A DNA stretch of 64,000 nucleotides from Progne subis subis. Lineage: Eukaryota; Chordata; Aves; Passeriformes; Hirundinidae. This document shows, piece by piece, positions 23,301-33,984 of this stretch. The DNA is taken from positions 5,741,001-5,805,000 of the forward strand of contig JAKJHU010000046.1 in assembly GCA_022316685.1 (NCBI GenBank), read 5' to 3'. The notes beneath the pieces were generated by a model, which saw only the letters and a list, made by a program, of their open reading frames with translations, did not search any database and was not told where the DNA came from. A program made the translations under genes and the position numbers. The stretch's first letter is position 1. Each line of letters begins with the position of its first letter.

Positions 23301-26300
23301 CACTCCAGTTTTTTGCAAGTCACCATGAGAATCATGTTCCTCAGCACAACATGAACATCTGCACAAGGCACTGATCAGCTGCTAGTCTCATTAGACAAAG
23401 TTCATTATGCAAGGAATAGGAGATCACAATGATTAGTGATGCTTTTATGTTAACTGCCTTCAGAGCGAAGGAACTAGTACTACAGACGGACTTTAAATCA
23501 ATTTTAAGCTAGATCAGAAGGAGGTTTTAACAATCAGTTCTGTGTGGGAATCTCCATGGGTGGTGGAAAGAAAAGTGATAGTTAAAAATGACACACAGCA
23601 GTCTGACTTCAGGCACTTACTGCAGCCTGCCTCATTCCCCCTGATGTTAATGGGGAAAAGGTAAACTCCTCCAGTGGATGATTCACAGCATCTAAATAAA
23701 GCTGTGGCTCTTAATCACCCTCTGAAGGATCTCCTTCCAATACTAAATGGCTGATTGTGAAACAAATCTGTTAAATTTCAAGACAACTCATGAACTGTAT
23801 TCTGTATAAAAATATTATACAACTCTTCTAAAACACAGTGACTGGTTAATCACATGATTTCCCTAGCTTAAATTCTAGAAACATGTAAATGGAAAAACAA
23901 TTCTACACCACCTATTAAGCTGTAATTGTAAAATACTATTTAAAACTGATGCAAATTGTCTCACTAGACAGTAATAAAGCTACAGAAGACACTGCTGACT
24001 TCAACAGCATCATTATGATAAAACTGATCCAGAATCCCTGTCATATGTTACTCTCTAATCCACAGTTACTGACATTCTTTGCTATGCTATTTTCAGATGG
24101 AAAGGGGCATACCTCATTTGGCTTGAAATATTAACACTCAAATACAAACCTTGAGCAGCATGTCAGGAAACAATCCCAATTTTACCAGAGGGCTAGTGGC
24201 AAACTTGACTGTAGCTACTGGTGCCAAGGCAAAGAACATTTTGATTTTCTTAGCCAGCTGTGGCAATGTTGAAAAAGCAATAAAAGCTGTAAATAATATA
24301 AGAACAATTAACATACCTCACTGACAAAAGTTAGATAAGAATTTTACCTGGCAGAAATTCTACAAAAATCTATGAGAACGTATGCAAAAGTATTTTTAGA
24401 TTAATAGTTTGACTGCAGTATCTAGTATTAGGTTAAATAATGTAAATTAACCTAGTTACTACAAATCCCAAATTAAACACAGTAATTCAGAAGACTTGCT
24501 TTCTTCCAGAAAGTAATTTAATGCTTACTAACCCAACATGCCTAGCTCTTTTTACTAGAAGGTCTAAAGCACAAGAGCCAGGCCTTAAATGCAGCAAAAT
24601 ATTCTGGGGAAAAAAAAAAAGTCTGTGAATATTTATTCTCTGTGTCTGATGAGTCTAATTTTATTATCTATAACTCATAAAAAAATTTTAATAGAAGCTG
24701 TACTGCCAGCTACCTGTGACTTCAGTTTATCATTCCAACAGCTTTCCACTTTTAAATACACACAAAAAGATTAAGTTTTTTCATTTTAATGCTGATGAAT
24801 ATTCCAAAAGGACACTAAAAAACAAAAGCAGTAGTTTTCAAGAGTCCTAGTTTTTAATCACTAAACCACATATGTGGAACTTGACACCATTTCAAAGACA
24901 ATATATTCTAATAAATGCATCTCTCCACATACCCATTGTGGTGCCCTGTGAATGGCCAACATAAAATACTTGTTCCTGGCCAGTTTTCTTCAAAATAAAG
25001 TCCACTGAGGCTGGAATGTCATACTTGGCCATTTCATCAAAACTACAAATCAAAGGCAGAAAGTCAGTTGTGTAAGAGGTCAGTGGGGAACAGCTGCACA
25101 GGGCTTTCCTGCACAGATCAGTTGTGTGAACATAAAGAAAAGCTTCTTTTGGATGAAACAGAACTCTGATGATTGAGTTTTCAGTTTTCTACTGACCACC
25201 TATGAGTTTCAGGACACTATACCAAACTCAAAACTCCCCTTTTACTGTCCCTACATGTGTGACAACACATCTAAGCAGAAAAAAAAAGTCCTGCCAGTTC
25301 ACAATGTGACTGGATAGCAAAACAAGGATACCTGAAAATCCAGAATTCTTCCTGCTTCACTGTGAAGTGTGTGTGTTTCCTGGACCAGGTGTTCCCTCTG
25401 CTGTTTCCCAGCCATACATCATAGCCAGCATCTGCCAGCATAAAGCCAAGGCTGTTGTAATCCAAGTTTGTGATCCAGTTGCTGGCATCTGCAAGCAAAC
25501 CATGCTGCAGAAACACAGCAGGCCTTGGACCTGAAAAAGAAAGTGTTTATAATAGATCCCTGTTCATTTGGCATTGCATACCTAAGAATAATTCAAGTGA
25601 GCTGTTGAAAAACTGCAAATCTACTTGAGTATTTAATCTACTTGACTTAATCTACCAAGAACAGGAATTTGTATAATGGCCATAGTGCCATGAAATCACA
25701 TGCTTTTTCACCAAAAGCTACTTTTAATCATTAAGAATTTTAAACTATCAACTTCTTAGTTTCATAACTTGAAGCTTAAAACAGGTAAGTGTGCAATAAA
25801 TAAACCTGAGAAAAGCAGGAGCTACAAGAAAAATATAGGTAGCCCTTAGAACTGTTTCAAGCTCACCAACTCAGAAAAGTGGCCCAAACACAGCGACAGT
25901 TTTAATACTTATGAACTTTGCCCTGGCCCCAAACCTGGGCAAGGCATTCCCATGTATGTACTACTGAGGTCTTTGTTTTCCAGCCAAAGCAATGCCAAAC
26001 CACTGTGCTGAGCTATGGAAATCTCTGCAACTGGTACTGATATTATCTATGTGCAACACCCTTCCATCACCAAAGCTCTGGCAAAACCTGAAGAGCAGTC
26101 CAGTAGCCAACAAAGGAATCTGTGTTTCAGAGGACTTTCTCCCCTTAATTTAAGTAGTTATAAGAACCACAGTTAAGGCCCAGGTAGAATTTAAGAAGAC
26201 CCTTTTGACTTCCCTGTCCTGAGAAGGGAAATGGCACCTTTAATGTGGAATACAGATTTAAAAATTGAAGGCTCCTGCTTCTACACAAAGAAAAATCAAT

Positions 26301-29300
26301 TAACATATAATCCCTTGGGAGAAACAAGACCTTCAGAAACTAGAAAGACCTGTCTCTGGTTCTCACAGAAGCACAGGTGTTTTGGCTCTTACTTCTGCTC
26401 TGAAAACAAGTAACACGGTAACTAGCTCAACACCAGAGATTACCCAGGAATTTACCTCCTACAGTGACACATCACTCTGCTATGATACAGACTCACACAG
26501 TACTTCTTCCATTGATAATTTAGACTTGGATCTTTCAGCAGAAACAGATAAATCACAACTTTCAGTCACCTATATCATCCATCACAGCTCATGTCTATAA
26601 ATGTTTGCTGCAAGTTTCAAATTTCAAAAGAACAGTACTCTCCTTTTCTGGAAATCTTTATACTTGTGGCAAGGAACCTTTTGAGTGCCTGTTTTTCCCA
26701 CTTTGTTAAAAAACCCACATGGCATACTGTCCAGGCAAGCAGAACAAATGTCCAGCAGTGCCCAGCTGGCACTGGAGACAATACAGTTCAACAGAACTGT
26801 TTATCCTGCTGCACTAATACTTTATTGTCTTATAAACAGGATTGTCAAGCCTCACATTGAATTTGTTTTCAGTAATGTTCCACTTACTGTTGATACCTTC
26901 TTCCCTTTTACTAAACTCAGATCAACCAACTTTTGAATTTTTGAAGAACAAGCTCTCCTCAAGCTGCTGTTGCATGTTTCATAACATTGGAAGGGGAAAA
27001 CTGTTTAACTGCCTTACTGCTTCAATTCTGTTCTCATATTAGCCTCCAATTTCTGCCAGTTCCTTTTTCACTTTACCAAGCAGTCACCAGATCTCCATGT
27101 GAATTGCACAATCATGTGACAAACTGACTTGGATAATAATAAGGATTTTCTATCACCTATGATCCTAAAAACCCCAGAGGTGGAATAAAAAAGGTGAGTC
27201 CTTAAACTACTCTTTCTGCATAGAACATTTTGTTCTCTTCACTACAGACCCAAGAAGCTGAAGACAGATTTACTTCCACACCCTTCTTACCCATGCTATG
27301 CAATTGGTTTAGGGTTGTTAAGTAAAACGAAAAATCCTTGATGTTTTGCTTTTAGGCTCTCTGTACATTTCCTTTTTTTTTTTTTTTTTCCCTGAAGAAT
27401 TGAGGGGTTTGTTCCAAAAGAACATGTGGACACATAATTCCAAGGAATCCTATTCACATTATGCAGGTATTGCAAAAGAAAAATACGTCATATATATGCT
27501 AAGTCAGCAGTAACGCACCATTGGTATCTTTCTGAGAAAAGATACCAAGTCTATAAAAACTTAAGATCAACATGAACTTTGAAATCTGCATTCTCCCAGG
27601 AGCTCATACTTCCTCAAATGTGGTCAGTAATCCTTGTTTTTTCAAATTAAAGCACTCTGCAAAACATGAACTTGGGGTCGAGGGTGTGGCAAGGAATATG
27701 TGGAGAATTCCCAGAAGTCAGGAAACTTCTGTTTATTTATATCATCAATGAAGGATTCAACAAAATCAGCAGGTACCAAGGCAGCCTTTTTTCCAGTGGG
27801 CTTCTCTGAAATTAAATACAAAGACACCTGCCAGTTTTGACGGGGCTCATCCATGCACTGATCTTTACACACCCCTTGTGAAAGACAACAGACAGTGCAA
27901 ACATCCTAACTCATACAAAACCAACAGATAAGCTCAGGAAGGCTGTTGCTTGGCCTTTGACAGGGGAGAGGGTTTTTCCACAGGTCTCGTTCACACCCAA
28001 GGCTATTGGACAATCATAAATTTCCTTTGTGAGCTTCATGTTTTTACCTGTAATCCTAGGATTTTTTCAGTCCAAAGTATTCTGAGACAACCCTTAGAAT
28101 ATGTAACTTCTATGGAAATGGGCTGCTGTTATATGAATGTCTGCAGGAACTTCTATAAGGGATGGTGGCAAGACTGATAACAAATTCAGTCACTGCAGAG
28201 AGACTGTTTATTCCATTCACGGTGTACAAGGACAGCAAGTCAAAAGGTACGTGTCTCTCTTTGTCCATGTCTCATTTTTAAAGCATTCTATCATTCAGTC
28301 CTCACAAAGCCTTTTCCCATATCGCTCCCTTGTAAGTTTGAGCTTACATTAGCACTATATTCTCTGTCCCCCACCTCCTCACCTGTACTCCCCTTGCATC
28401 TCCTCCATTGTCTTAAACCACAGTAGTCCTTAATCTTCATCTGGATTATTACAGGAACAAAAGTTTTATAAATCAAACAAAGCTTTTTCATTTTTCATTC
28501 TGTCTTCCAAGCAGACATAAATCTTACCTTCGCTTCCTTCATGGCCTTTTCTTCCGTAAGGTATTCTGTTAATGGAAAGAATATATCCATCTTCTGTTGT
28601 CACTTCATATTCCTCACTAGGGTATCCTCTGAAGGTAATAATTTCACTCTGAGGAGAGAAAATAAGCCATCTTGGAACCAGATTGTCAGGCTCCTTGGTC
28701 CAGGAACACATGCAAAGGGGTTTCTTCTAAAGACTGGAATGTGGAATTAAAGGGTGTGGTAGTAATGTGCCATCTGCCTATCAGGCAGATTTTCTTAATA
28801 AGACATCCAAGTACAGACTCAGGAACTAGCCAGACTGAATCCTAGGAATCTGCAAGGGCAAGTCCCTAGACTGACCCAGCCACATGGTGCTTACAGCGAG
28901 AAAGAGGTTCAACAGTGTTGAAAAGGAGATTATGGCAACAGGGCAAAACACCAAGACGCAGATTTGTCAGACAAAAGTTGAAACTGTCTGCTCTCAAGAA
29001 AGAAGTAACAAACAAGTGAGAACAGAAGAAAGTCACTGGCACCACTGCAACATATAGAAGGAGGGAAGGATGAGCCATTTCTTACCTTTCTCCTCAAACC
29101 TTATTCCCAGTGCAAAGCTTTTAAGTGACTTTGCTATCAAAGCAAACAGGAAAATAATAATAAAAATCTCCAAACCTGTTTAATGCTACGATTTCATTAT
29201 TAGGTTTAATATCTTGTCTCTTATGTCTTGGGCTTTATGTTATTTTACTTAGATGCAACTCCACTAGGGCAGTGAACTTGCTACGTCATTGGTTTTATGA

Positions 29301-30183
29301 CACCAACAATCCCTTGAGAAAATCTAAGAAATAAAAAACACAATCAGAGTTCTTCTCTTAGACTGCTGGGCAAGGGAGAGAAGAAGAATTTAATTAAGCA
29401 CGCTATTTCTTTTAAATACGTCTTTAAACATTCACAGTGACATTAACATTCCAAAATTATTTTACGGCTAAGTGCTATTCCAATGTTAATTAGCCTTAGA
29501 TTAAATTCCTGTTTTCAGTCCTTTAAACTGTATTTACATGATCCAAGCACTTCTATTCTTATACACCTTAAACATTTCTATCTCCTCACACATGTGAAAA
29601 ACTGGCACAGTTTAGATAGGGCAGAGGAAAGAGCAACTAATACTGGCTACCAACAGGAAATATTTCAGGAGTCAGATGCTGCAGCAAAAGGAGAACAAAG
29701 TTAAGAGAGTAAATCCCAAATGGGGAGAAAAGCAGTCGTGGATAAGAACACAGGAGCACGGTGCTCGGAATTTCACCGCTTTTCACGAGCATCCGCTTTT
29801 ATAGCGGTTCCAAAAGACTGTCACAAAGAGCCGCTAGCAAAAGTCCACGGGTCTGGGTCAGGGAAAAAAAAGTGAGAGAAAGATCAAATATAGGCAACAG
29901 TTGACCAAGACGGACCTGGAAGGAGTAGAGAAAGGGGACATGAAAGCCTTGGGTGCGAGCGGCTGCAGCAGCGGTCTGGCCGCTGGCAGGTGTCCGAAGC
30001 CTCCGGGGATGTCACCGCGGCTGCCCGGCTCGCCCGGCCTCCCCCTGCCCCGCTCCGGCCCGCGGCCGCGCCACTCACGATGTTCATGTTCGTTTCGGGG
30101 TCCACGTTCCTCCTCCCTGCGGCGAACGCGCCCGAGCCGGCGATGCTCTGCAGCAGGAAAGCAGCGACCACCAGGCCCCGCAT
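20119..30183 (-). CDS. LIPA: Lysosomal acid lipase/cholesteryl ester hydrolase, with two +1 frameshifts as read
   Basis: LIPA hydrolyses cholesteryl esters and triglycerides delivered to lysosomes. Nine coding exons were mapped on the minus strand: 30079-30183, 28528-28648, 25332-25530, 24933-25042, 24150-24286, 22626-22773, 22244-22315, 21120-21191 and 20119-20359. All have GT/AG boundaries, and codon phase agrees with the human gene. Exon 1 gives a signal peptide, exon 3 the QHGLLAD oxyanion motif (about 84-90), exon 4 the nucleophile elbow GHSQG (Ser173), and exon 9 GGQDWLAD (Asp344) and EWEHLDF (His373), numbered as if the two extra bases were absent. That layout gives 400 residues against 399 in human. 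Exon 6 is 148 nt and exon 9 is 241 nt where phase demands multiples of three. The first shift leads to TAA at 22645-22647, predicting a 266-residue product lacking the catalytic Asp and His. Introns hold no other recognisable gene. Confidence 0.93.
21120..21191 (-). CDS. LIPA: LIPA coding exon 8
   Basis: 72 nt, phase 0 on both sides, acceptor 'tatttctag', donor GTAGAC. It encodes [20 protein letters not shown] then HYNQ. Confidence 0.93.
22244..22315 (-). CDS. LIPA: LIPA coding exon 7
   Basis: 72 nt, phase 0 on both sides, acceptor 'cttgttgcag', donor GTAGGG. It encodes [20 protein letters not shown] followed by HWSQ. Confidence 0.94.
22626..22773 (-). pseudogene. LIPA: LIPA coding exon 6 with one extra base
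   Basis: The exon runs from acceptor 'tattttgtag' to donor GTGTGT and is 148 nt, where the flanking phases (0/0) require 147. Reading is normal through [28 protein letters not shown] and DDLCGN. An additional C (one of two, plus GG at 22670-22671) then shifts the frame, reaching TAA at 22645-22647. Dropping that base would restore the conserved [13 protein letters not shown] ending. Confidence 0.85.
24150..24286 (-). CDS. LIPA: LIPA coding exon 5
   Basis: 137 nt, acceptor 'tatttacag', donor GTTTGT. It encodes [20 protein letters not shown] and then [20 protein letters not shown]. It leaves in phase 0, so the next exon must be a multiple of three. Confidence 0.93.
24933..25042 (-). CDS. LIPA: LIPA coding exon 4 (catalytic serine)
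   Basis: 110 nt, acceptor 'gatttgtag', donor GTATGT. It carries the nucleophile elbow GHSQG within [10 protein letters not shown], preceded by [17 protein letters not shown]. Length and phase match human. Confidence 0.95.
25332..25530 (-). CDS. LIPA: LIPA coding exon 3 (oxyanion region)
   Basis: 199 nt, acceptor 'ctttttcag', donor GTATCC. It encodes [14 protein letters not shown] and [20 protein letters not shown], hallmarks of acid lipases. It exits in phase 2. Confidence 0.95.
28528..28648 (-). CDS. LIPA: LIPA coding exon 2
   Basis: 121 nt entered from acceptor 'ctctcctcag' in phase 0 and left at donor GTAAGA in phase 1. It encodes [14 protein letters not shown] and then [18 protein letters not shown], the conserved N-terminal lipase region. 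Confidence 0.95.
30079..30183 (-). CDS. LIPA: LIPA coding exon 1 (signal peptide)
   Basis: Thirty-five codons from ATG at 30181-30183. The start [20 protein letters not shown] is a hydrophobic signal peptide. The exon ends with VDPETNMNI, which matches the start of mature vertebrate LIPA, at donor GTGAGT (plus 30073-30078), phase 0. Confidence 0.93.
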
Positions 30184-30390
30184 CCTCGTCCGGCGAGAAG
30201 GAGCCGGTACACGGCGGAGAAGGAGAACCCGGCACTACGGCGGCTGCGAGCGGGCCCTGTGGAGGCTTTTGTGCCACCCCCCGGTGACAGGGGCGGGGGC
30301 AGCGCCGCGGCCGGGCCGGGCCGGGCCGGGCGTGCCCCGCGGGTAGCGGAGCGGAGGGAGCGGCGAAGGCGGAGCCTCCCGGTCCGCACA

Positions 30391-30472
30391 GCTCGGCCCA
30401 CTCGGCTCGGCCCACTCGGCTCGGCGCACTCGGCTCGGCCGCACTCGGCTCGGCCCACTCGGCTCGGCCCAC
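30391..30472. repeat. 14-bp tandem repeat in LIPA CpG island
   Basis: About six head-to-tail copies of gctcggcccactcg, one of 15 bp and one with a C-to-G change, lie roughly 210-290 bp upstream of the LIPA start codon. Confidence 0.92.
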
Positions 30473-30910
30473 ACGGGGCGGCCCTACCGTCGGCGGTACC
30501 GCCGCCCGCCCGGCGCCGCGCTGCGCCAGCCTTGAGCCGCCCGGCCCGGCGTGATTCAGCGTTTCGGCAGCAATACTGTGTGAATCCCCCCCGCTCCCCG
30601 GGCTCCATTTCCAGAAGCCTTGCAGCTTCCACAACGGCGCCCGTGGACGTGCTTCCCTGCCCTCCCTCGTCTTCTGCATCTGCTCCGCCTCCGGGGCCTC
30701 CGAAGCCTCCGGAGGCTCCGGAGCCCGCGCAGTGCCGCCCTGCGAGGCTCTGCGCTGTGTTCCACAGCGGGCTCCGTGCAGAAAGCGGCGGCAGCAGCAG
30801 CGAGGAGGGCGGCGGTGCCGCCTCGCCCGCCCGGCGCTCCCCGCGGCCGCAGCGAGCATCCCCGGGTGCCTCCGGTGCCGGACACCCGCGCCTCGGGCAC
30901 CGCCCGTCCT

Positions 30911-33795
30911 TCCGAAGGGCCCTGGGGCGCTGACAGCCGTCACTGCTGCTCTTACACACACGGATCTTACACACACACACCCATCCCTCATCTTAGAGCA
31001 TTGTCTAAACGTATCGAACCTTATACAAATGGGCTTAAGTTGCGTGCAGGGTTACCATCACGGCTTCCTGCAAGCACGTTTCATCTTCATGCTCCGCGGC
31101 ACTGCATTGCACGGCTGTAATCAACCAGAGAAGCGTGTCTGCGGTCACGAAATGTGTGACCGGCCTTGCAAAAACTTGGAACAAATTCAATCCTTTAAAA
31201 TAAATATTGGTGTTACTTTGCCCAGGCCCATAGTAATATCCATAGAATAATACAGAAAACCGATATTAAATATGCAATGCTAGAGCAAGAGAGGGTCAAG
31301 AACAGAAACGTTTCTGTTTATTTAGAAAGCATTAAGATGTTAATTGAAAAATCATGGAAGTTTTCATACCACACCCGTGTTTTGGTATGAGGATATGTCA
31401 CTAGATACAGAGATACTATGTGACCCTTTGCATTCCTGGATGCCATTTCTTAAAACTGTTTGATTTTAAAGAACTTGGGTGGGAGAATTATTGCTTGGTG
31501 AGTCACAAGTTTTTTGTCAAATTAGTTACAGGTTACTCTTCCCTGCCAAGGGAAAAACCAAATTATAAAATGCCACAATTGCCACTGTCAAACATTGTAA
31601 TTATATGCTAACCTAGGCTAAATGGAAATCAGCATAAAATATTTAAAGGGACTCTGTAATTGGTATTGTTGATTTACATTATTTTTTAAAAGGAAAAACT
31701 GCGTTTCAGGCAATTTTTTGGCTGACCTAATGCTTCTGGGGGAATTTTTTGTCAGTGTGTATCCATTTCAGCTCCAAGGAAATTTCCAGATATGAATTTT
31801 CTCTTATAAAATGTGTAGATATGTTTGAAGACATTTCCCATTCTTCTCACTCAAGTAAAGAAAGACTTTTTTATTTAAGTATGAATGTATCTGTTGTTCC
31901 CAGCTCATTTCCAGACATGTTTTCCAAGCTTCTGCATTTGCTGCTCTGCAGTGCAGCTCTCCCTGAAAGTTAGCCCCGCCTAACAGCTTGCTCTGAAGTG
32001 AAAGCAGCAGAGCTGTAGAAAGATTTATGAGTTTTCCTGTGGAGTGCCCAGCAAGTTACAGAAATGGCTGCAGAAAGCCATTGCATAACTGTTCTCTTAC
32101 TTATTCTACTTTAAGCACTTTCCTGCATTTAGTTTACTTAATAGGCATTCGTGTCAAACCACAGCATAAAGATGCAACTAAATTAGTAAAAAATAAGGAA
32201 ACTAGGGCAAAGTTCTACATTTCAGAAGGAAGATAGCTGCATTTTCCCACATGTACCAAGCAGTGTACCAAGGAAAAGAGATGCCTGGAACAGAAGTGGA
32301 GACAAGAAACCCATAGATACTTAGTAGCATAGTAAATCATTAGTGTCCACATTTGGTTTTGGCATTGTAGTAACCTTACAAACACTTTCTTTTCTGTAAC
32401 TACATACAACCTTTATTTTCCAGAAAATACATGGATCTGTGTAAATACCCCGATCCTTTTCCTTCTCAATCCACTGCCTCTTTTCATCTCTATAAAATAC
32501 CCAGTTGCTAGAATCTTGAATGTTACTCAGAGTAGTAGCTGTACTAATCTTTATCTTGAGCTCTGAAACATCAGCTCCAACAATCCCTCCACACACACAC
32601 AGACATACAAACACACAGACACTTAAATGAGACACAAGGCATGTGGGTGTGGGTGTGTTACTAAGGCTCTCCAAATTCTTGTAGAAACCAGAAGTTCTAA
32701 TACGTAAGATTACATTGAAGATTACTGATTTTTTTGATTTAATTAAAGGAGGGAAAGAGTGGAAGAGGGAAAGGAGGGAAAAGAAAGGAAGAGGAAAAGA
32801 AGGGAAAAGAACAGTTACCAAGTACTAACATCTTTGCTGTCATGCTGATGGTTGTGGTTTCTTCTTCCTCTCATCAGATTTGAATCATTTTTATAAGTGT
32901 GCTAAGTGTGCTAACACACTTTTACACCTTTTTTTTTTTTCTTCCCTAGTCTGCAGCTTCATCTTACATCTGAATTTACTATATAGTGCCATTTATATAT
33001 GTTACAATCTATTTCTTGGTTGTCTTTGTTACCCCCAAAGTCAATTTTACTGAACATTTTTTATTATTTTAAAATAAGCATCAATGAGTTGTTCATAGAT
33101 GCTCCAGTCCCCAGGCCATTCCCATCTCTGTTGCTGTGTGTGTAGCATGTAGCAGGCATTGCTCTTGCCAGCATCAGGCTATGAGCTTTGCACAGGCTTT
33201 GCATGGCCTCGGGACCAAGACTTGCCAGGTCTGCTCAGTTTGAACTTATCCTGACCTGCCTGCAGCTTTGTTTTCCTTGGCACAGCTGTGATGGCAGTTT
33301 CTCAAACTGACTACCTCTGTCTAATTTTGTTTGCGAAAGGAAAGTCGTGTGTTTATGTAGAGAGCAGCAACAAACACTTCTTATAGCTGGGATATTTAGT
33401 ACTCTTAGACAATGGCATAGTCAGAAAAACACAGGCCTGGTACAGCAGCAGAGAACAGGAGGTACAGGATGAAGGAGTGTAGAGAGGGGAAATGAGAGTT
33501 TGTTTGTGTGTGTTATGTGGGTGACACACCCCCAATAAAACAGGAGCCTACATCATAGCACAGAATTGTGCAAAAATGCATCAGCAGAGGCACAAGGAGC
33601 AAATGACCCTACCCTAGTCTATGTATGATAACCACGTTAGCCCACACTAGCCTGAAATATTCTCCTTATCATGGATGCCTCTCTCTTTGAACATAATAAA
33701 CGCTGGGAGCATTAGGAACTGTGCCACATTCTTCACAATACAAAGTAATATATGGCACAGAGCCAGGCTGAAAGAGAGCAGCATAGTGACTAAAC
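30911..33795. other. LIPA-IFIT5 intergenic region
   Basis: Mostly AT-rich. It holds a CA-rich tract at about 32588-32622 and a polypurine tract at 32745-32811. No gene is recognised. The two promoters face away from each other: LIPA is read leftward and IFIT5 rightward. Confidence 0.5.
32745..32811. repeat. Polypurine tract
   Basis: The plus strand is purine-only for 51 bases (32761-32811) and almost so from 32745, with a single T at 32760. It is made of aggaaag/gggaaaag-like words. Confidence 0.9.
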
Positions 33796-33807
33796 AGTTT
33801 CGATTCT
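33796..33807 (+). promoter_or_regulatory. IFIT5: ISRE-like site, distal, of IFIT5
   Basis: AGTTTCGATTCT matches the interferon-stimulated response element consensus AGTTTCNNTTTC with one substitution in the second half-site. It lies about 190 nt upstream of the IFIT5 ATG. Confidence 0.55.
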
Positions 33808-33848
33808 GCAGACTGACTATTCTGCTTTGCCAAACCCAGAGAAAAGCT

Positions 33849-33860
33849 GTTTCACTTTCT
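33849..33860 (+). promoter_or_regulatory. IFIT5: ISRE, proximal, of IFIT5
   Basis: GTTTCACTTTCT contains the full TTTCNNTTTC core bound by ISGF3 and IRF factors. It lies about 125 nt before the ATG and 53 bp from the distal copy. A TATA-like CAAATAAAA follows at about 33900-33908. The spacing fits a transcription start near 33930-33940. Paired ISREs close to the start are typical of IFIT promoters. Confidence 0.75.
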
Positions 33861-33984
33861 GTTCCCAGTTATTTCACCACAAAACACATGAGGGCTGGAT
33901 CAAATAAAATGGAAAGCACAACAGTGGGCAGCACTACTTTTTCTTTGAGGCTGCCTGAAGACAAGTGAGCAGAGAAGAGAAATC

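Larger units (their letters stand above)
29950..30910. promoter_or_regulatory. LIPA: CpG-island promoter of LIPA
   Basis: A block of very GC- and CpG-rich sequence covers LIPA coding exon 1 and about 700 bp upstream of it. No TATA box is evident next to the start. It ends abruptly in AT-rich DNA at both edges. Long overlapping open frames on both strands here come from the base composition and are not called as genes. Divergent rightward transcription is possible but unproven. Confidence 0.75.

Noticed and set aside
29858..31250. Several 100-380-codon frames on both strands over the LIPA CpG island
   Set aside because: Low-complexity Ala/Arg/Pro/Gly composition from GC-rich DNA. The only supported coding part is LIPA exon 1.
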